From positions 124,001 to 188,000 of the forward strand of contig NZ_SOGN01000035.1 in the NCBI RefSeq assembly GCF_004403395.1: a stretch of 64,000 nucleotides of DNA. Direction: 5' to 3'. The notes under the pieces are model-generated. The model was not told the DNA's origin, made no database searches, and saw only the letters and a list, made by a program, of their open reading frames with translations. Made by a program: the position numbers and the translations under genes. The stretch's first letter is position 1; every line of letters begins with the position of its first letter. The stretch comes from Cryobacterium cheniae (lineage in GTDB: Bacteria; Actinomycetota; Actinomycetes; Actinomycetales; Microbacteriaceae). This document shows positions 42,645 to 50,238 of the stretch, in pieces.

Positions 42645-43844
42645 CTAGGCTCCCTCAAGCTCCGTGAGCAGGGAGGAGCGTTTCTGGGTCGCGATGCTCC
42701 GGGTCGTGTCGTCGGCCTCGAACCGGGGCTCCGCGGAGGCGTCGTCCTCGAGCCCGAACCCGTGCTCGATGTTCCAGCTCATCCACACCTCGGAACCCTC
42801 GTGGGCGACGGGGCCGAACGCCATGTTCTGCGCAAAGACGATCAGGGTGCCGATGCCGGGGACCTCGACCAGGTACTGGGTGCTCACCCCGCTGAACGAA
42901 ACGTCGATCACTCGGCCCGGGCCCATGGTGTTGCGGGCGACGTCGCCGACGGGCTCGGTCACGTGCAGGGTCAGTTTCTCCGGGCGCACCCCGATGGTCA
43001 CCTCGCCGGTGTGCCGGTGAGCACGCGCCGCCGGGACCACGATTTTCTGGCCGGCCACGTCCACGGAGATGGCCTCACTCGTGCTGCCGACCACGGGACC
43101 GGTGAACAGGTTCGACTGGCCGAGGAAGTTGGCGACGAAAGCCGTGCGCGGCAGCTCGTAGAGCTCTTCGGGGGCACCCATCTGCTCGATCCGGCCCTTA
43201 TTCATGACCGCGACCGTGTCGGCCATGGTCATGGCCTCCTCCTGGTCGTGCGTGACGTGCAGGAAGGTGAGGCCGACCTCCTCCTGGATGGTCTTGAGCT
43301 CGAGCTGCATCTGGCGCCGCAGCTTCAGGTCGAGCGCGCCGAGCGGCTCATCGAGCAGCAGCAGGGCCGGCCGGTTGACGATCGCGCGGGCGAGGGCCAC
43401 GCGCTGCTGTTGCCCGCCGGAGAGCTGCTGCGGGCGGCGCGACGCAAGGTGGTCCAGTTCCACCAGACGGAGCGCCTCGTGGGCCTTGGCAACCGGGTCG
43501 TCGATGCGGCGGCGGCGCAGCCCGAAGGCGACGTTCTCCAGCACGGTCATGTGCGGGAAAAGGGCATAACTCTGGAAGACCGTGTTGACCGGACGCTGGA
43601 AGGATTTCTGATGCGTCACATCCGTGCCCCCGATCAGGATGCGCCCGTTCGTCGGTTCCTCGAGGCCCGCCACCAGACGCAGCGTCGTGGTCTTGCCGCA
43701 GCCGGACGGGCCGAGCAGCGCGAAAAACGACCCGGCGGGGATCTTCAGGTCGAGGTGCTCGATGGCCGTGAAGCCCGGGAACCTCTTCTGGATGCCCACC
43801 AGTTCGAGGTCTGCCCCCGCGCTGGCGAATTCTCCGCTGCTCAT
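42645..43844 (-). CDS. potA: Polyamine ABC transporter ATP-binding protein (PotA-like)
   Basis: This 399-residue ATPase has Walker A GPSGCGKTT, Q-loop FQSYALFPHM, signature LSGGQQQRVALARA, Walker B LLLDEPLGALD and the switch His in HVTHDQEEAM. A C-terminal TOBE-type regulatory domain follows (about residues 280-375). ATG 43844 lies two bases after the potD stop codon, so the genes are coupled. It powers the PotBC channel. The first 10 or so residues are variable and may be longer or shorter. Confidence 0.94.
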   Translation of the reverse strand: MSSGEFASAGADLELVGIQKRFPGFTAIEHLDLKIPAGSFFALLGPSGCGKTTTLRLVAGLEEPTNGRILIGGTDVTHQKSFQRPVNTVFQSYALFPHMTVLENVAFGLRRRRIDDPVAKAHEALRLVELDHLASRRPQQLSGGQQQRVALARAIVNRPALLLLDEPLGALDLKLRRQMQLELKTIQEEVGLTFLHVTHDQEEAMTMADTVAVMNKGRIEQMGAPEELYELPRTAFVANFLGQSNLFTGPVVGSTSEAISVDVAGQKIVVPAARAHRHTGEVTIGVRPEKLTLHVTEPVGDVARNTMGPGRVIDVSFSGVSTQYLVEVPGIGTLIVFAQNMAFGPVAHEGSEVWMSWNIEHGFGLEDDASAEPRFEADDTTRSIATQKRSSLLTELEGA

Positions 43845-43846
43845 TC

Positions 43847-45058
43847 CTACGAACCCAGCAGGATGCCCTGGAAGGCGGCGTCGTACTTCTGCTCTTCCGC
43901 ACCGGTCAGGGTGCGAAAGACACGAGCCTTGGCCAGGGTCGTCTCGTCCGGGAAGATCAGCTGGTTGTTCGCGAGCTCGGGGTCGATCGCCATGGCGGCC
44001 TCCTTGGCCCCGGCGACGGGTGTGATGTAGTTCACGTAGGCGGCGACCTCGGCGGCGACGGCCGGGTCGTAGTAGAAGTCGATCAGCTTCTCGACGTTCG
44101 CCTTGTGCGGGGAGCCGATCGGCACCAGGAAGTTGTCGTTCCAGAGGGTGCCGCCCTTGTCGGGAACCACGAACTCCCATTTGTCGCCGTTCTCGGCGTT
44201 CAGCTGCACGATGTCGCCGGACCAGACGATGGCGGCGAGGGTGTCCCCGTTGATCAGGTCTTCCTTATAGGCGTTGCCCTTGATGTTGCGCACCTGGCCG
44301 TCGGAGACCTGCTTCTCCAGCATGTCGATCGCGGCGAAGTACTCGTCGTCGCCCCAGTCGCCGGCGATGTCCACGCCCATGTCGGACATGATCAGGCCCA
44401 TGGTGTCGCGCATCTCGGACAGAACGCCGACCCGGCCCTTGAGGTCCGGGCCCCACAGTTCTTCCACCGACGCGAGGCCGTTCGGCAGCTTCTCCTTGTT
44501 CCAGCAGATGCCGGCGAACCCACCCTGCCACGGCACGCTCATCTTGCGGCCGGGATCGAAGCCCACGTCTTTCAGGGACGGGATGAGGTTCTTCAGGTTG
44601 GGGATGTTGGCCTGGTCGAGTTCCTGCGTGTAGCCGAACCGGATCCAGCGGCCGACCATCCAGTCGGTTAGGCAGACCGCGTCGGCGCCGATGTCCTGGC
44701 CGAGGGCGAGCTGGTCCTTGACCTTGCCGAAGTAGGTGTTGTTGTCGTCGACGGCCTCGGTGTACTCGACCTTGATCCCGGTCTCGGCCGTGAACGCATC
44801 CAGGGTGGGGTAGTTGCCGGCGTCGTCGACGTCGATGTAGAGCGCCCAGTTGTCCCAGCGCACGAGCTTGCTGCTGTCGGACTCGTCCGGGGCGGCGGTG
44901 GGCTTGGTGGCGCTTCCGGTGGAGCAGGCGGCGAGCGCGAGGGCTGCGGCCCCGCCACCGGCACCGGCGAGCAGAGTTCGGCGGCCCATTGTGGCCGCCC
45001 GGGCCTGACGGACTAGCTGCGCGATCATCGGATCTGCGGGCAACGGCCTGGGCTTCAT
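43847..45058 (-). CDS. potD: Polyamine-binding lipoprotein (PotD-like), probable Tat substrate
   Basis: This 403-residue extracytoplasmic solute-binding protein has a twin-arginine-like signal (GRRTLLAGAGGGAAALALAAC) whose last residues form a lipobox, so Tat export followed by lipid attachment is likely. The mature part matches spermidine/putrescine-binding proteins: LVRWDNWALYID, FTAETGIKVEYTEAVDDNN, SVPWQGGFAGICWNKE, WSGDIVQLNAENGDKWEFVVP. ATG 45058 is preceded by AGGAG, and other starts add unlike residues. It is first in the transporter operon. A 20-bp palindrome 51 bases upstream is a candidate operator. Confidence 0.93.
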   Translation of the reverse strand: MKPRPLPADPMIAQLVRQARAATMGRRTLLAGAGGGAAALALAACSTGSATKPTAAPDESDSSKLVRWDNWALYIDVDDAGNYPTLDAFTAETGIKVEYTEAVDDNNTYFGKVKDQLALGQDIGADAVCLTDWMVGRWIRFGYTQELDQANIPNLKNLIPSLKDVGFDPGRKMSVPWQGGFAGICWNKEKLPNGLASVEELWGPDLKGRVGVLSEMRDTMGLIMSDMGVDIAGDWGDDEYFAAIDMLEKQVSDGQVRNIKGNAYKEDLINGDTLAAIVWSGDIVQLNAENGDKWEFVVPDKGGTLWNDNFLVPIGSPHKANVEKLIDFYYDPAVAAEVAAYVNYITPVAGAKEAAMAIDPELANNQLIFPDETTLAKARVFRTLTGAEEQKYDAAFQGILLGS

Positions 45059-45086
45059 GGTCGGGTCTCCTTGCACTTCTCAGCGG

Positions 45087-45128
45087 GTGAGCTCTCACAG
45101 CTTTCATAGCGAGTTGCTAGATACTCGC
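45087..45128. promoter_or_regulatory. Two palindromes upstream of potD, candidate operators
   Basis: GCGAGT-TG-CTAG-AT-ACTCGC at 45109-45128 is palindromic at 16 of 20 positions. A second dyad, GTGAG-CT-CTCAC, lies at 45087-45098 in the leader. Both are typical sizes for dimeric repressors. The regulator is unknown. Confidence 0.5.
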
Positions 45129-45245
45129 ACAGCAGCACCGTTCGCGCACCCAAGAGTGACCGAATCGTTAATTTTTGCTCACCTCACGCACGAAATCAGT
45201 ATTTTGTGGCAACATCCTCATTCGAAATGGGCTGTTCGGCAGCGG

Positions 45246-45251
45246 TAGGAT
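45246..45251 (+). promoter_or_regulatory. Candidate -10 box of ald
   Basis: TAGGAT lies 52 bases upstream of the ald ATG, predicting a leader of about 45 bases that contains AGGGAG at 45294-45299. The surrounding 45150-45240 is markedly AT-rich for this genome and may hold activator sites. Confidence 0.45.
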
Positions 45252-45303
45252 TTCGCTCAGGACAATGCGGTCCACCGATCAGGGTCTGCAGTAAGGGAGC
45301 GCC

Positions 45304-46419
45304 ATGAAGATCGCAGTTCCGGCAGAGATCAAGAACAACGAGTTCCGCGTGGCGATCACCCCGGCCGGCGTGCAGGACCTCGTGGCGAACGGGCACGCGG
45401 TGCTGATCGAGACGGGGGCCGGACTCGGCTCCGGGCTGAGCGACGAGAGCTATGCTGCGGCGGGCGCAACGGTCATGCCGGATGCCTCGTCCACCTGGGC
45501 CGACGCGGACCTGCTGCTCAAGGTGAAAGAGCCCGTGCCGAGCGAATACGGCCACTTTCGCTCCGATCTGCTGCTGTTCACCTACCTGCACCTGGCCGCG
45601 GAACCGGCCTTGACCCGCGCGCTGCTGGAGAGCGGCGTCACCGCTATCGCCTACGAGACCGTGCAACTGCCCTCGCGGGCGCTGCCGCTGCTGGCGCCGA
45701 TGAGCGAGGTTGCGGGCCGCCTGGCACCGATCGTGGGTGCCAACGCGATGCTGAAGCCCAACGGCGGACCGGGCCTGCTCGTGCCCGGAGTGCCCGGAAC
45801 GCATCCGGCCCGGGTCACCGTGCTCGGCGGAGGCGTGGCCGGCACGGCCGCCATGCAGGTCGCGCTCGGCCTCGGCGCCCAGGTGACCGTTCTCGACACC
45901 AATCTGTTCCGCCTGCGCGAAATCGACGCCCTGTACTACGGGCGGGTGCAGACCATCGCCTCCAACAGCTACGAGATCGACCGCGCGCTCGTCGTGTCCG
46001 ACCTGGTGATCGGGTCGGTGCTGATCCCCGGGGCCAGGGCCCCCCAACTGGTCAGCAACGAGCTCGTGTCCCGCATGAAGCCGGGCAGCGTACTCGTGGA
46101 CATCGCCGTGGACCAGGGCGGATGCTTCGCCGACTCCCACGCGACGACGCACGCCGATCCGACCTTCACCGTGCACCGGTCGCTGTTCTACTGCGTGGCG
46201 AACATGCCCGGCGCCGTGCCCAACACCGCCACCTACGCGCTGACCAATGCGACGCTGCCCTACGTGCGGCTGATCGCGAACCGGGGCTGGAAGGACGCGC
46301 TTCGAGCGGATGCCCCTCTCGCCCTCGGCCTGTCCACGGTCGGCGGCCGGGTCACCAGCGCCCCGGTCGCGAGCGCACACTCGCTACCGCTCCGCGGGTT
46401 GGCGGACGCGCTGGCCTGA
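45304..46419 (+). CDS. ald: Alanine dehydrogenase
   Basis: Ald interconverts L-alanine with pyruvate and ammonia using NAD. The 371-residue protein has the N-terminal MKIAVPAEIKNNEFRVAI, the pyruvate-site lysine region LLKVKEPVPSEY, the catalytic His in TYLHLAAEP, the Rossmann motif VLGGGVAGTAAMQ and the late VANMPGAVPNTATYAL. It is complete. AGGGAG lies 4 bases before ATG 45304. It is divergent from the polyamine operon across a 245-base AT-rich control region. In relatives this gene is induced by alanine; regulation here is not visible beyond the promoter. Confidence 0.96.
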   Translation: MKIAVPAEIKNNEFRVAITPAGVQDLVANGHAVLIETGAGLGSGLSDESYAAAGATVMPDASSTWADADLLLKVKEPVPSEYGHFRSDLLLFTYLHLAAEPALTRALLESGVTAIAYETVQLPSRALPLLAPMSEVAGRLAPIVGANAMLKPNGGPGLLVPGVPGTHPARVTVLGGGVAGTAAMQVALGLGAQVTVLDTNLFRLREIDALYYGRVQTIASNSYEIDRALVVSDLVIGSVLIPGARAPQLVSNELVSRMKPGSVLVDIAVDQGGCFADSHATTHADPTFTVHRSLFYCVANMPGAVPNTATYALTNATLPYVRLIANRGWKDALRADAPLALGLSTVGGRVTSAPVASAHSLPLRGLADALA

Positions 46420-46428
46420 TCCGCGGCT

Positions 46429-46488
46429 CGACCGGAGGCTACCCGACCGGAGGCTGCGCGACCGGAGGCTGCGCGACCGGAGGCCGCA
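46429..46488. repeat. Four 15-bp tandem repeats at the 3' end of the FtsK/EccC-like gene
   Basis: The unit CGACCGGAGGCTGCG repeats four times with few changes and spans the stop codon. On the coding strand it makes the C-terminal repeated PPVAQ. Confidence 0.8.
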
Positions 46489-49441
46489 GCGTGGCCCGGC
46501 GAACGGTGCCGTCCGGGCTCAGCAGCCACACTCGGCTTCGGTGGGGCGCCAGCGGCGGCGGAAGGTCCCGGCGCCGGCTGATCGCCCGGAAGTCGGCCAG
46601 ACTGCAGCCGTCGAACACGAGGTCCGCTCGCGGGCGCAGGGCGGCCAGCAGTGACCACTGCGCCTGCCACGCGTCTACGTCGCCGACGAAGGCGGTGCCC
46701 GCCTGCGCCTCGCTCAACCGGAGCGGCGGGTCGGCCCGGGCGGCCTCGGCCAGCACGGTCGCGGGCACGGCGGCGAGGTCGACGACCCGCGCGCCGGCGA
46801 CCGACTCCAGCACCCGGGCCGTACGGGACGGTGAGCCCGAGACGACGAGCTGGACCCGCCCGGGCCGCTCCAGGAGCCGGGCGACATCCGGGAGTTCCGC
46901 CGTGCCCGGATGCCCCGCCGCCGGCAGGGCACCATCCGGCTCCGGCGCGAGGAGCTGGATACGGTGGCCCTGCCAGCTCCCGCCGCCGGGGGGAAGGTGG
47001 TCGTCGTACAGGGCAGCCGCTGCCCCGGCCGCGACGTGCTCGGCGACCTCGGGCAGGCGCAGCACCAGCCGTCTCTGGCACAGGGCCGTCAGTGACGGCA
47101 GCGACCCGGTGAGCCGCTGCACGGCGACGACGATCCGCAGGCCGTCCTCCGCGCCGTCACGGAGCAGCCCGGCGAGCAGTTCGAGGGCCGCCGGGCGGTG
47201 TTCCTGATCCCAGCGGGCGTGCACGGAATCGAAGTCGTCAAGGAGCAGCAGCCGGGCCATCGGGCTCTCGCCGGCGTCGAGGCGTCGACGGGCCTGGACG
47301 AGGGCGTCCCACACGGCCTCGACGTCCGCCCCGAGGAGCACGGCAGCGCCGACGGGTGCGAACTCCGCCGCCAGCACAGCCAGCGCCGTGGACTTTCCCG
47401 AGCGGGGGCCGCCGATCACCAGCAGGCTGCCGTCGGCGATCGGCTCGTAGCGGGCCTCCCGGTAGCGCTGCAGTTCCGGTTCGTCGACCAGCCCGAGCAG
47501 ACCGCCGCGCACGGCAGGGTCGTGCGCGACGGCCGACACCGTGCCGCCGGGCGCGCTCTCGTCGACCGCCGTTCCGTTGGCGACCAGGGCCCGGAGGTCC
47601 CCGCGGCTCACCGTCGGGGGCAGCAGGTCGAGCCAGGGGCGTCGAGGGCTCGATGATTCGGCATGCGCGGCGGCGAGGGTGCGGATCTCCCGCTCGGACG
47701 TCGTGGCCACCTGGCAGAGCACCGGCCCCGAGGCGCCCGCGGCGATCAGGCACCGGCCGGGCTGGTCGGCGCCGAGGGCCGCGGCGCCATCCGTTCCGAG
47801 GACCGCCACACTGTCGGCGCGGTTGTTCACCCGCAGCGACACCCGCAACGTGCAGTTGGCGAGCAGGGCGTCGCGCACCACGCCCGTGGGCCGCTGGGTG
47901 CAGAGGATCAGGTGCACCCCCAGCGACCGGCCTCGGGCGGCGATGTCGACGAACAGGGCGTGCAGGTCGGGGAAGGCCGTCAGCATGGTCGCGAACTCGT
48001 CGACCACGATCACGAGCCGCGGCAGCGCACCGCCGGCATCTTGCCGGCGCAGGTCCACGATGTCGCGCGCTCCGGCCCGGCCGAGCACGCGTTCGCGGTA
48101 CCGCAGTTCGGCGGCCAGGCTCGCCAGCGCCCGGGCGGCCTGGTGCCCGTCCAGGTCGGTGATCAGTCCCACGCAGTGGGGCAGCGCGCACAACGGGGCG
48201 AACGCGGCCCCACCCTTGAAATCGATCAGCAGGAACGTCACCTCGTCGGGGCCGGCCGCCGCCGCCATCGCCGCCACCCAGGTCACCAGGAGTTCGCTTT
48301 TACCGCTGCCGGTCGTGCCCCCGACGACGGCATGAGGCCCGGCCAGGGCCAGGTCGAGCGACACCTCCCCCGCTTCTCCCACCCCGATGACGCAACGGAG
48401 GCTCGGCGATGAGGACTGGCCCTCCCGCGCCCGGCGCCCGGGCCGGAAGCCGGTGAGCTCGGCGAGGGCAACGGATGCGGGGACCGACCGCGCACTCTGC
48501 ACCAGTCCGGCCGCCGCGGCCCGGGCACTCAGCACGCGGGCGACCAGGAGCGCCTGTTCGACGGTGATCAGCTCGGGCCGGAAACCGGTTCCCCAGGCGT
48601 GCACGCCGGATCTCAGGATCTCGGCCCGGCCGGGACCCTGCACCCGCACGATCGTGTCGCAGCCGAACGGGAGCTCGGCGAGCGTGCGGGCCAGGGCGAC
48701 GACCAGGCTCGACCCGGAGGGTGCTCCTCCCGGCGAGGGCGCCTCGCAGACCACGACGCGGCGGGCGCAGGCCGGCCCGGGGTCGTGCGGGAGGGAGGCC
48801 GCCCACTCCCAGCCGCGCTCGGGCACGGTCAGGCCGACTTGGTCGGGAGCCAGCGAGCACGCCAGCTGCACCAGCAGCCCGCGGGCCAGCGCCTGCCCGA
48901 GCGGAAGCGGCCCGATGATCCCGATGCCCCCGCCGGCGTCGGCGTCGATGGGTGCGTCGGTGAGCGTGGCCGCCCAGTCACGCAGGTCGCGGTGCTCGTC
49001 GGGTCCGGCGCCGCCGTCGAGGCGCAGACCGCTCGGCACCGCACCGGACCCCAGGCTCACGTCGGCACCCGAGCCGTTCCAGCGCAGATGGGCGTGCGGG
49101 GCGGCCGCGATGCTGTTCGCCGACGGCGTGCGCCGCCAGCGCACACGAAGCAGCTCCTCGTGGCGCAGGGTCACCTCGGCCCGCAGGGTGGCCAGGGCCC
49201 GTTCCAATTCGGCGGCATTCGTGCGCCGGGTGCGACGGCCCGTACGGCGTGCGTCGAGCAGGCCGGCCACGGCGATGACCGGGCCGAGCACAGCGAAGAT
49301 CAGCACGAAGGCCGAGCCCGTGATCAGCCAGATCACCCCGGCCGCGGCCAGCGGCGCCACACTCGCGATCAGCGGGAAGCCGGGCGGCGGCGGGTCGGCC
49401 GGACGGGACGGCAGGGTCAGCGGGACATCGGCTCGAATCAC
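46439..49441 (-). CDS. FtsK/SpoIIIE family ATPase, EccC/EssC-like, with two P-loop domains
   Basis: The 1000-residue protein has a Pro-rich N-terminus and two membrane helices (about 22-62). A linker domain follows, then a first FtsK-type ATPase with Walker A GGTTGSGKS (Lys381) and Walker B LVIVVDEFAT, and a second with GGPRSGKS (Lys683) and LLLLDDFDSV. It ends in a repeated PPVAQ tail. Type VII secretion motors (EccC/EssC) have this layout with up to three ATPase domains. No other type VII component is in the window, so it may serve a reduced or different export task. I chose GTG 49441; ATG 49498 is also possible. It is the last gene of the 17 kb cluster. Confidence 0.87.
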   Translation of the reverse strand: MIRADVPLTLPSRPADPPPPGFPLIASVAPLAAAGVIWLITGSAFVLIFAVLGPVIAVAGLLDARRTGRRTRRTNAAELERALATLRAEVTLRHEELLRVRWRRTPSANSIAAAPHAHLRWNGSGADVSLGSGAVPSGLRLDGGAGPDEHRDLRDWAATLTDAPIDADAGGGIGIIGPLPLGQALARGLLVQLACSLAPDQVGLTVPERGWEWAASLPHDPGPACARRVVVCEAPSPGGAPSGSSLVVALARTLAELPFGCDTIVRVQGPGRAEILRSGVHAWGTGFRPELITVEQALLVARVLSARAAAAGLVQSARSVPASVALAELTGFRPGRRAREGQSSSPSLRCVIGVGEAGEVSLDLALAGPHAVVGGTTGSGKSELLVTWVAAMAAAAGPDEVTFLLIDFKGGAAFAPLCALPHCVGLITDLDGHQAARALASLAAELRYRERVLGRAGARDIVDLRRQDAGGALPRLVIVVDEFATMLTAFPDLHALFVDIAARGRSLGVHLILCTQRPTGVVRDALLANCTLRVSLRVNNRADSVAVLGTDGAAALGADQPGRCLIAAGASGPVLCQVATTSEREIRTLAAAHAESSSPRRPWLDLLPPTVSRGDLRALVANGTAVDESAPGGTVSAVAHDPAVRGGLLGLVDEPELQRYREARYEPIADGSLLVIGGPRSGKSTALAVLAAEFAPVGAAVLLGADVEAVWDALVQARRRLDAGESPMARLLLLDDFDSVHARWDQEHRPAALELLAGLLRDGAEDGLRIVVAVQRLTGSLPSLTALCQRRLVLRLPEVAEHVAAGAAAALYDDHLPPGGGSWQGHRIQLLAPEPDGALPAAGHPGTAELPDVARLLERPGRVQLVVSGSPSRTARVLESVAGARVVDLAAVPATVLAEAARADPPLRLSEAQAGTAFVGDVDAWQAQWSLLAALRPRADLVFDGCSLADFRAISRRRDLPPPLAPHRSRVWLLSPDGTVRRATLRPPVAQPPVAQPPVG

Positions 49442-49530
49442 CGCACCAGCCCACCACCCGGGGGCCCCGGGCAACCGGACGCGGCGGCATCCGTGCACGC
49501 CGGCCGGATGACCGGGCTGGGGAGGGACGC

Positions 49531-49601
49531 GTCGGCGCTGGACCAGGCGGCGCTGGACCGGTCGGCGCGTGACCAGGCGGCGCGTGACCCGGCGGCGCGG
49601 G
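49531..49601. repeat. 15-bp tandem repeats between the zinc-ribbon FHA gene and the ATPase gene
   Basis: Nearly five units of the pattern (G/G)(T/G)CGGCGC(T/G)(G/T)GACC(A/G) fill the gap, ending two bases from the FHA gene stop codon. They differ in sequence from the repeats at 46429-46488 but share the 15-base period. Confidence 0.75.
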
Positions 49602-49602
49602 C

Positions 49603-50238
49603 CTAGTTGAGGATGAAGAACTGGTCCGCGATATCGACGCGGGAACCACGCGGCACGAGGTAGCGCCGGCCGGGCTCGCAGCGCACCGACACCGCATCCG
49701 GGCGACGGATGATGGTGCCGTTGCCCGAGAACCGGTCAGTGACCCAGAACTCGCCGTCGTGCTGGCCGAACTCGAGGTGGCTCTTCGACACCGACCGACC
49801 GAGATCGTTGATCTGCACCAGGATGTCGAGGTGCTCGGCCGGCTGGGGTAGCGGCCGGCGGCCGATCAGGCCGGTGCCGTAGGCGGAGATCGTCTCCCCC
49901 GTGCTGAACTGGAGCACGAACAGGGGCGCGGCCGGGATGACCGCGGCGGGCGAAGCCGGGAGAGCCGCCGGTGCCGGTGCCGGCGCTGGAACCGGAACCG
50001 GTTGCGGGACCTCGATCGGAACGGCGATGACAGGGAGTTCGACCGGGACGTCGACCGGAACCGACACAACCGGCACGGAGACCACGGCGCGCCGGCGAAG
50101 CGGCTGGATGACCGTGGTGTCGCTGGGCCGGGGGTCCGGTCGCTTCCGGGTTTGCGGGGTGGCGGTGCTGGAGCTGCCGCATTCGCCGCAGAACATGGCG
50201 CCGACAGGAAGCCGCGCACCGCAGATCAGGCAATTCAT
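49603..50238 (-). CDS. Zinc-ribbon and FHA domain protein
   Basis: This 211-residue protein has an N-terminal zinc ribbon (CLICG...CGECG, two CxxC pairs at about residues 3-6 and 17-20). A Val/Pro-rich linker follows (about 45-95), then a C-terminal FHA domain (about 110-205) with GRR, SKSHLEF and NGT, the residues that hold phosphothreonine. FHA domains recognise phosphothreonine, so it is a likely reader of the kinase encoded upstream. GGAG precedes ATG 50238, which overlaps the transglutaminase-like stop codon by 4 bases. Its binding partner is unknown; the adjacent FtsK/EccC-like motor is a candidate. Confidence 0.9.
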   Translation of the reverse strand: MNCLICGARLPVGAMFCGECGSSSTATPQTRKRPDPRPSDTTVIQPLRRRAVVSVPVVSVPVDVPVELPVIAVPIEVPQPVPVPAPAPAPAALPASPAAVIPAAPLFVLQFSTGETISAYGTGLIGRRPLPQPAEHLDILVQINDLGRSVSKSHLEFGQHDGEFWVTDRFSGNGTIIRRPDAVSVRCEPGRRYLVPRGSRVDIADQFFILN

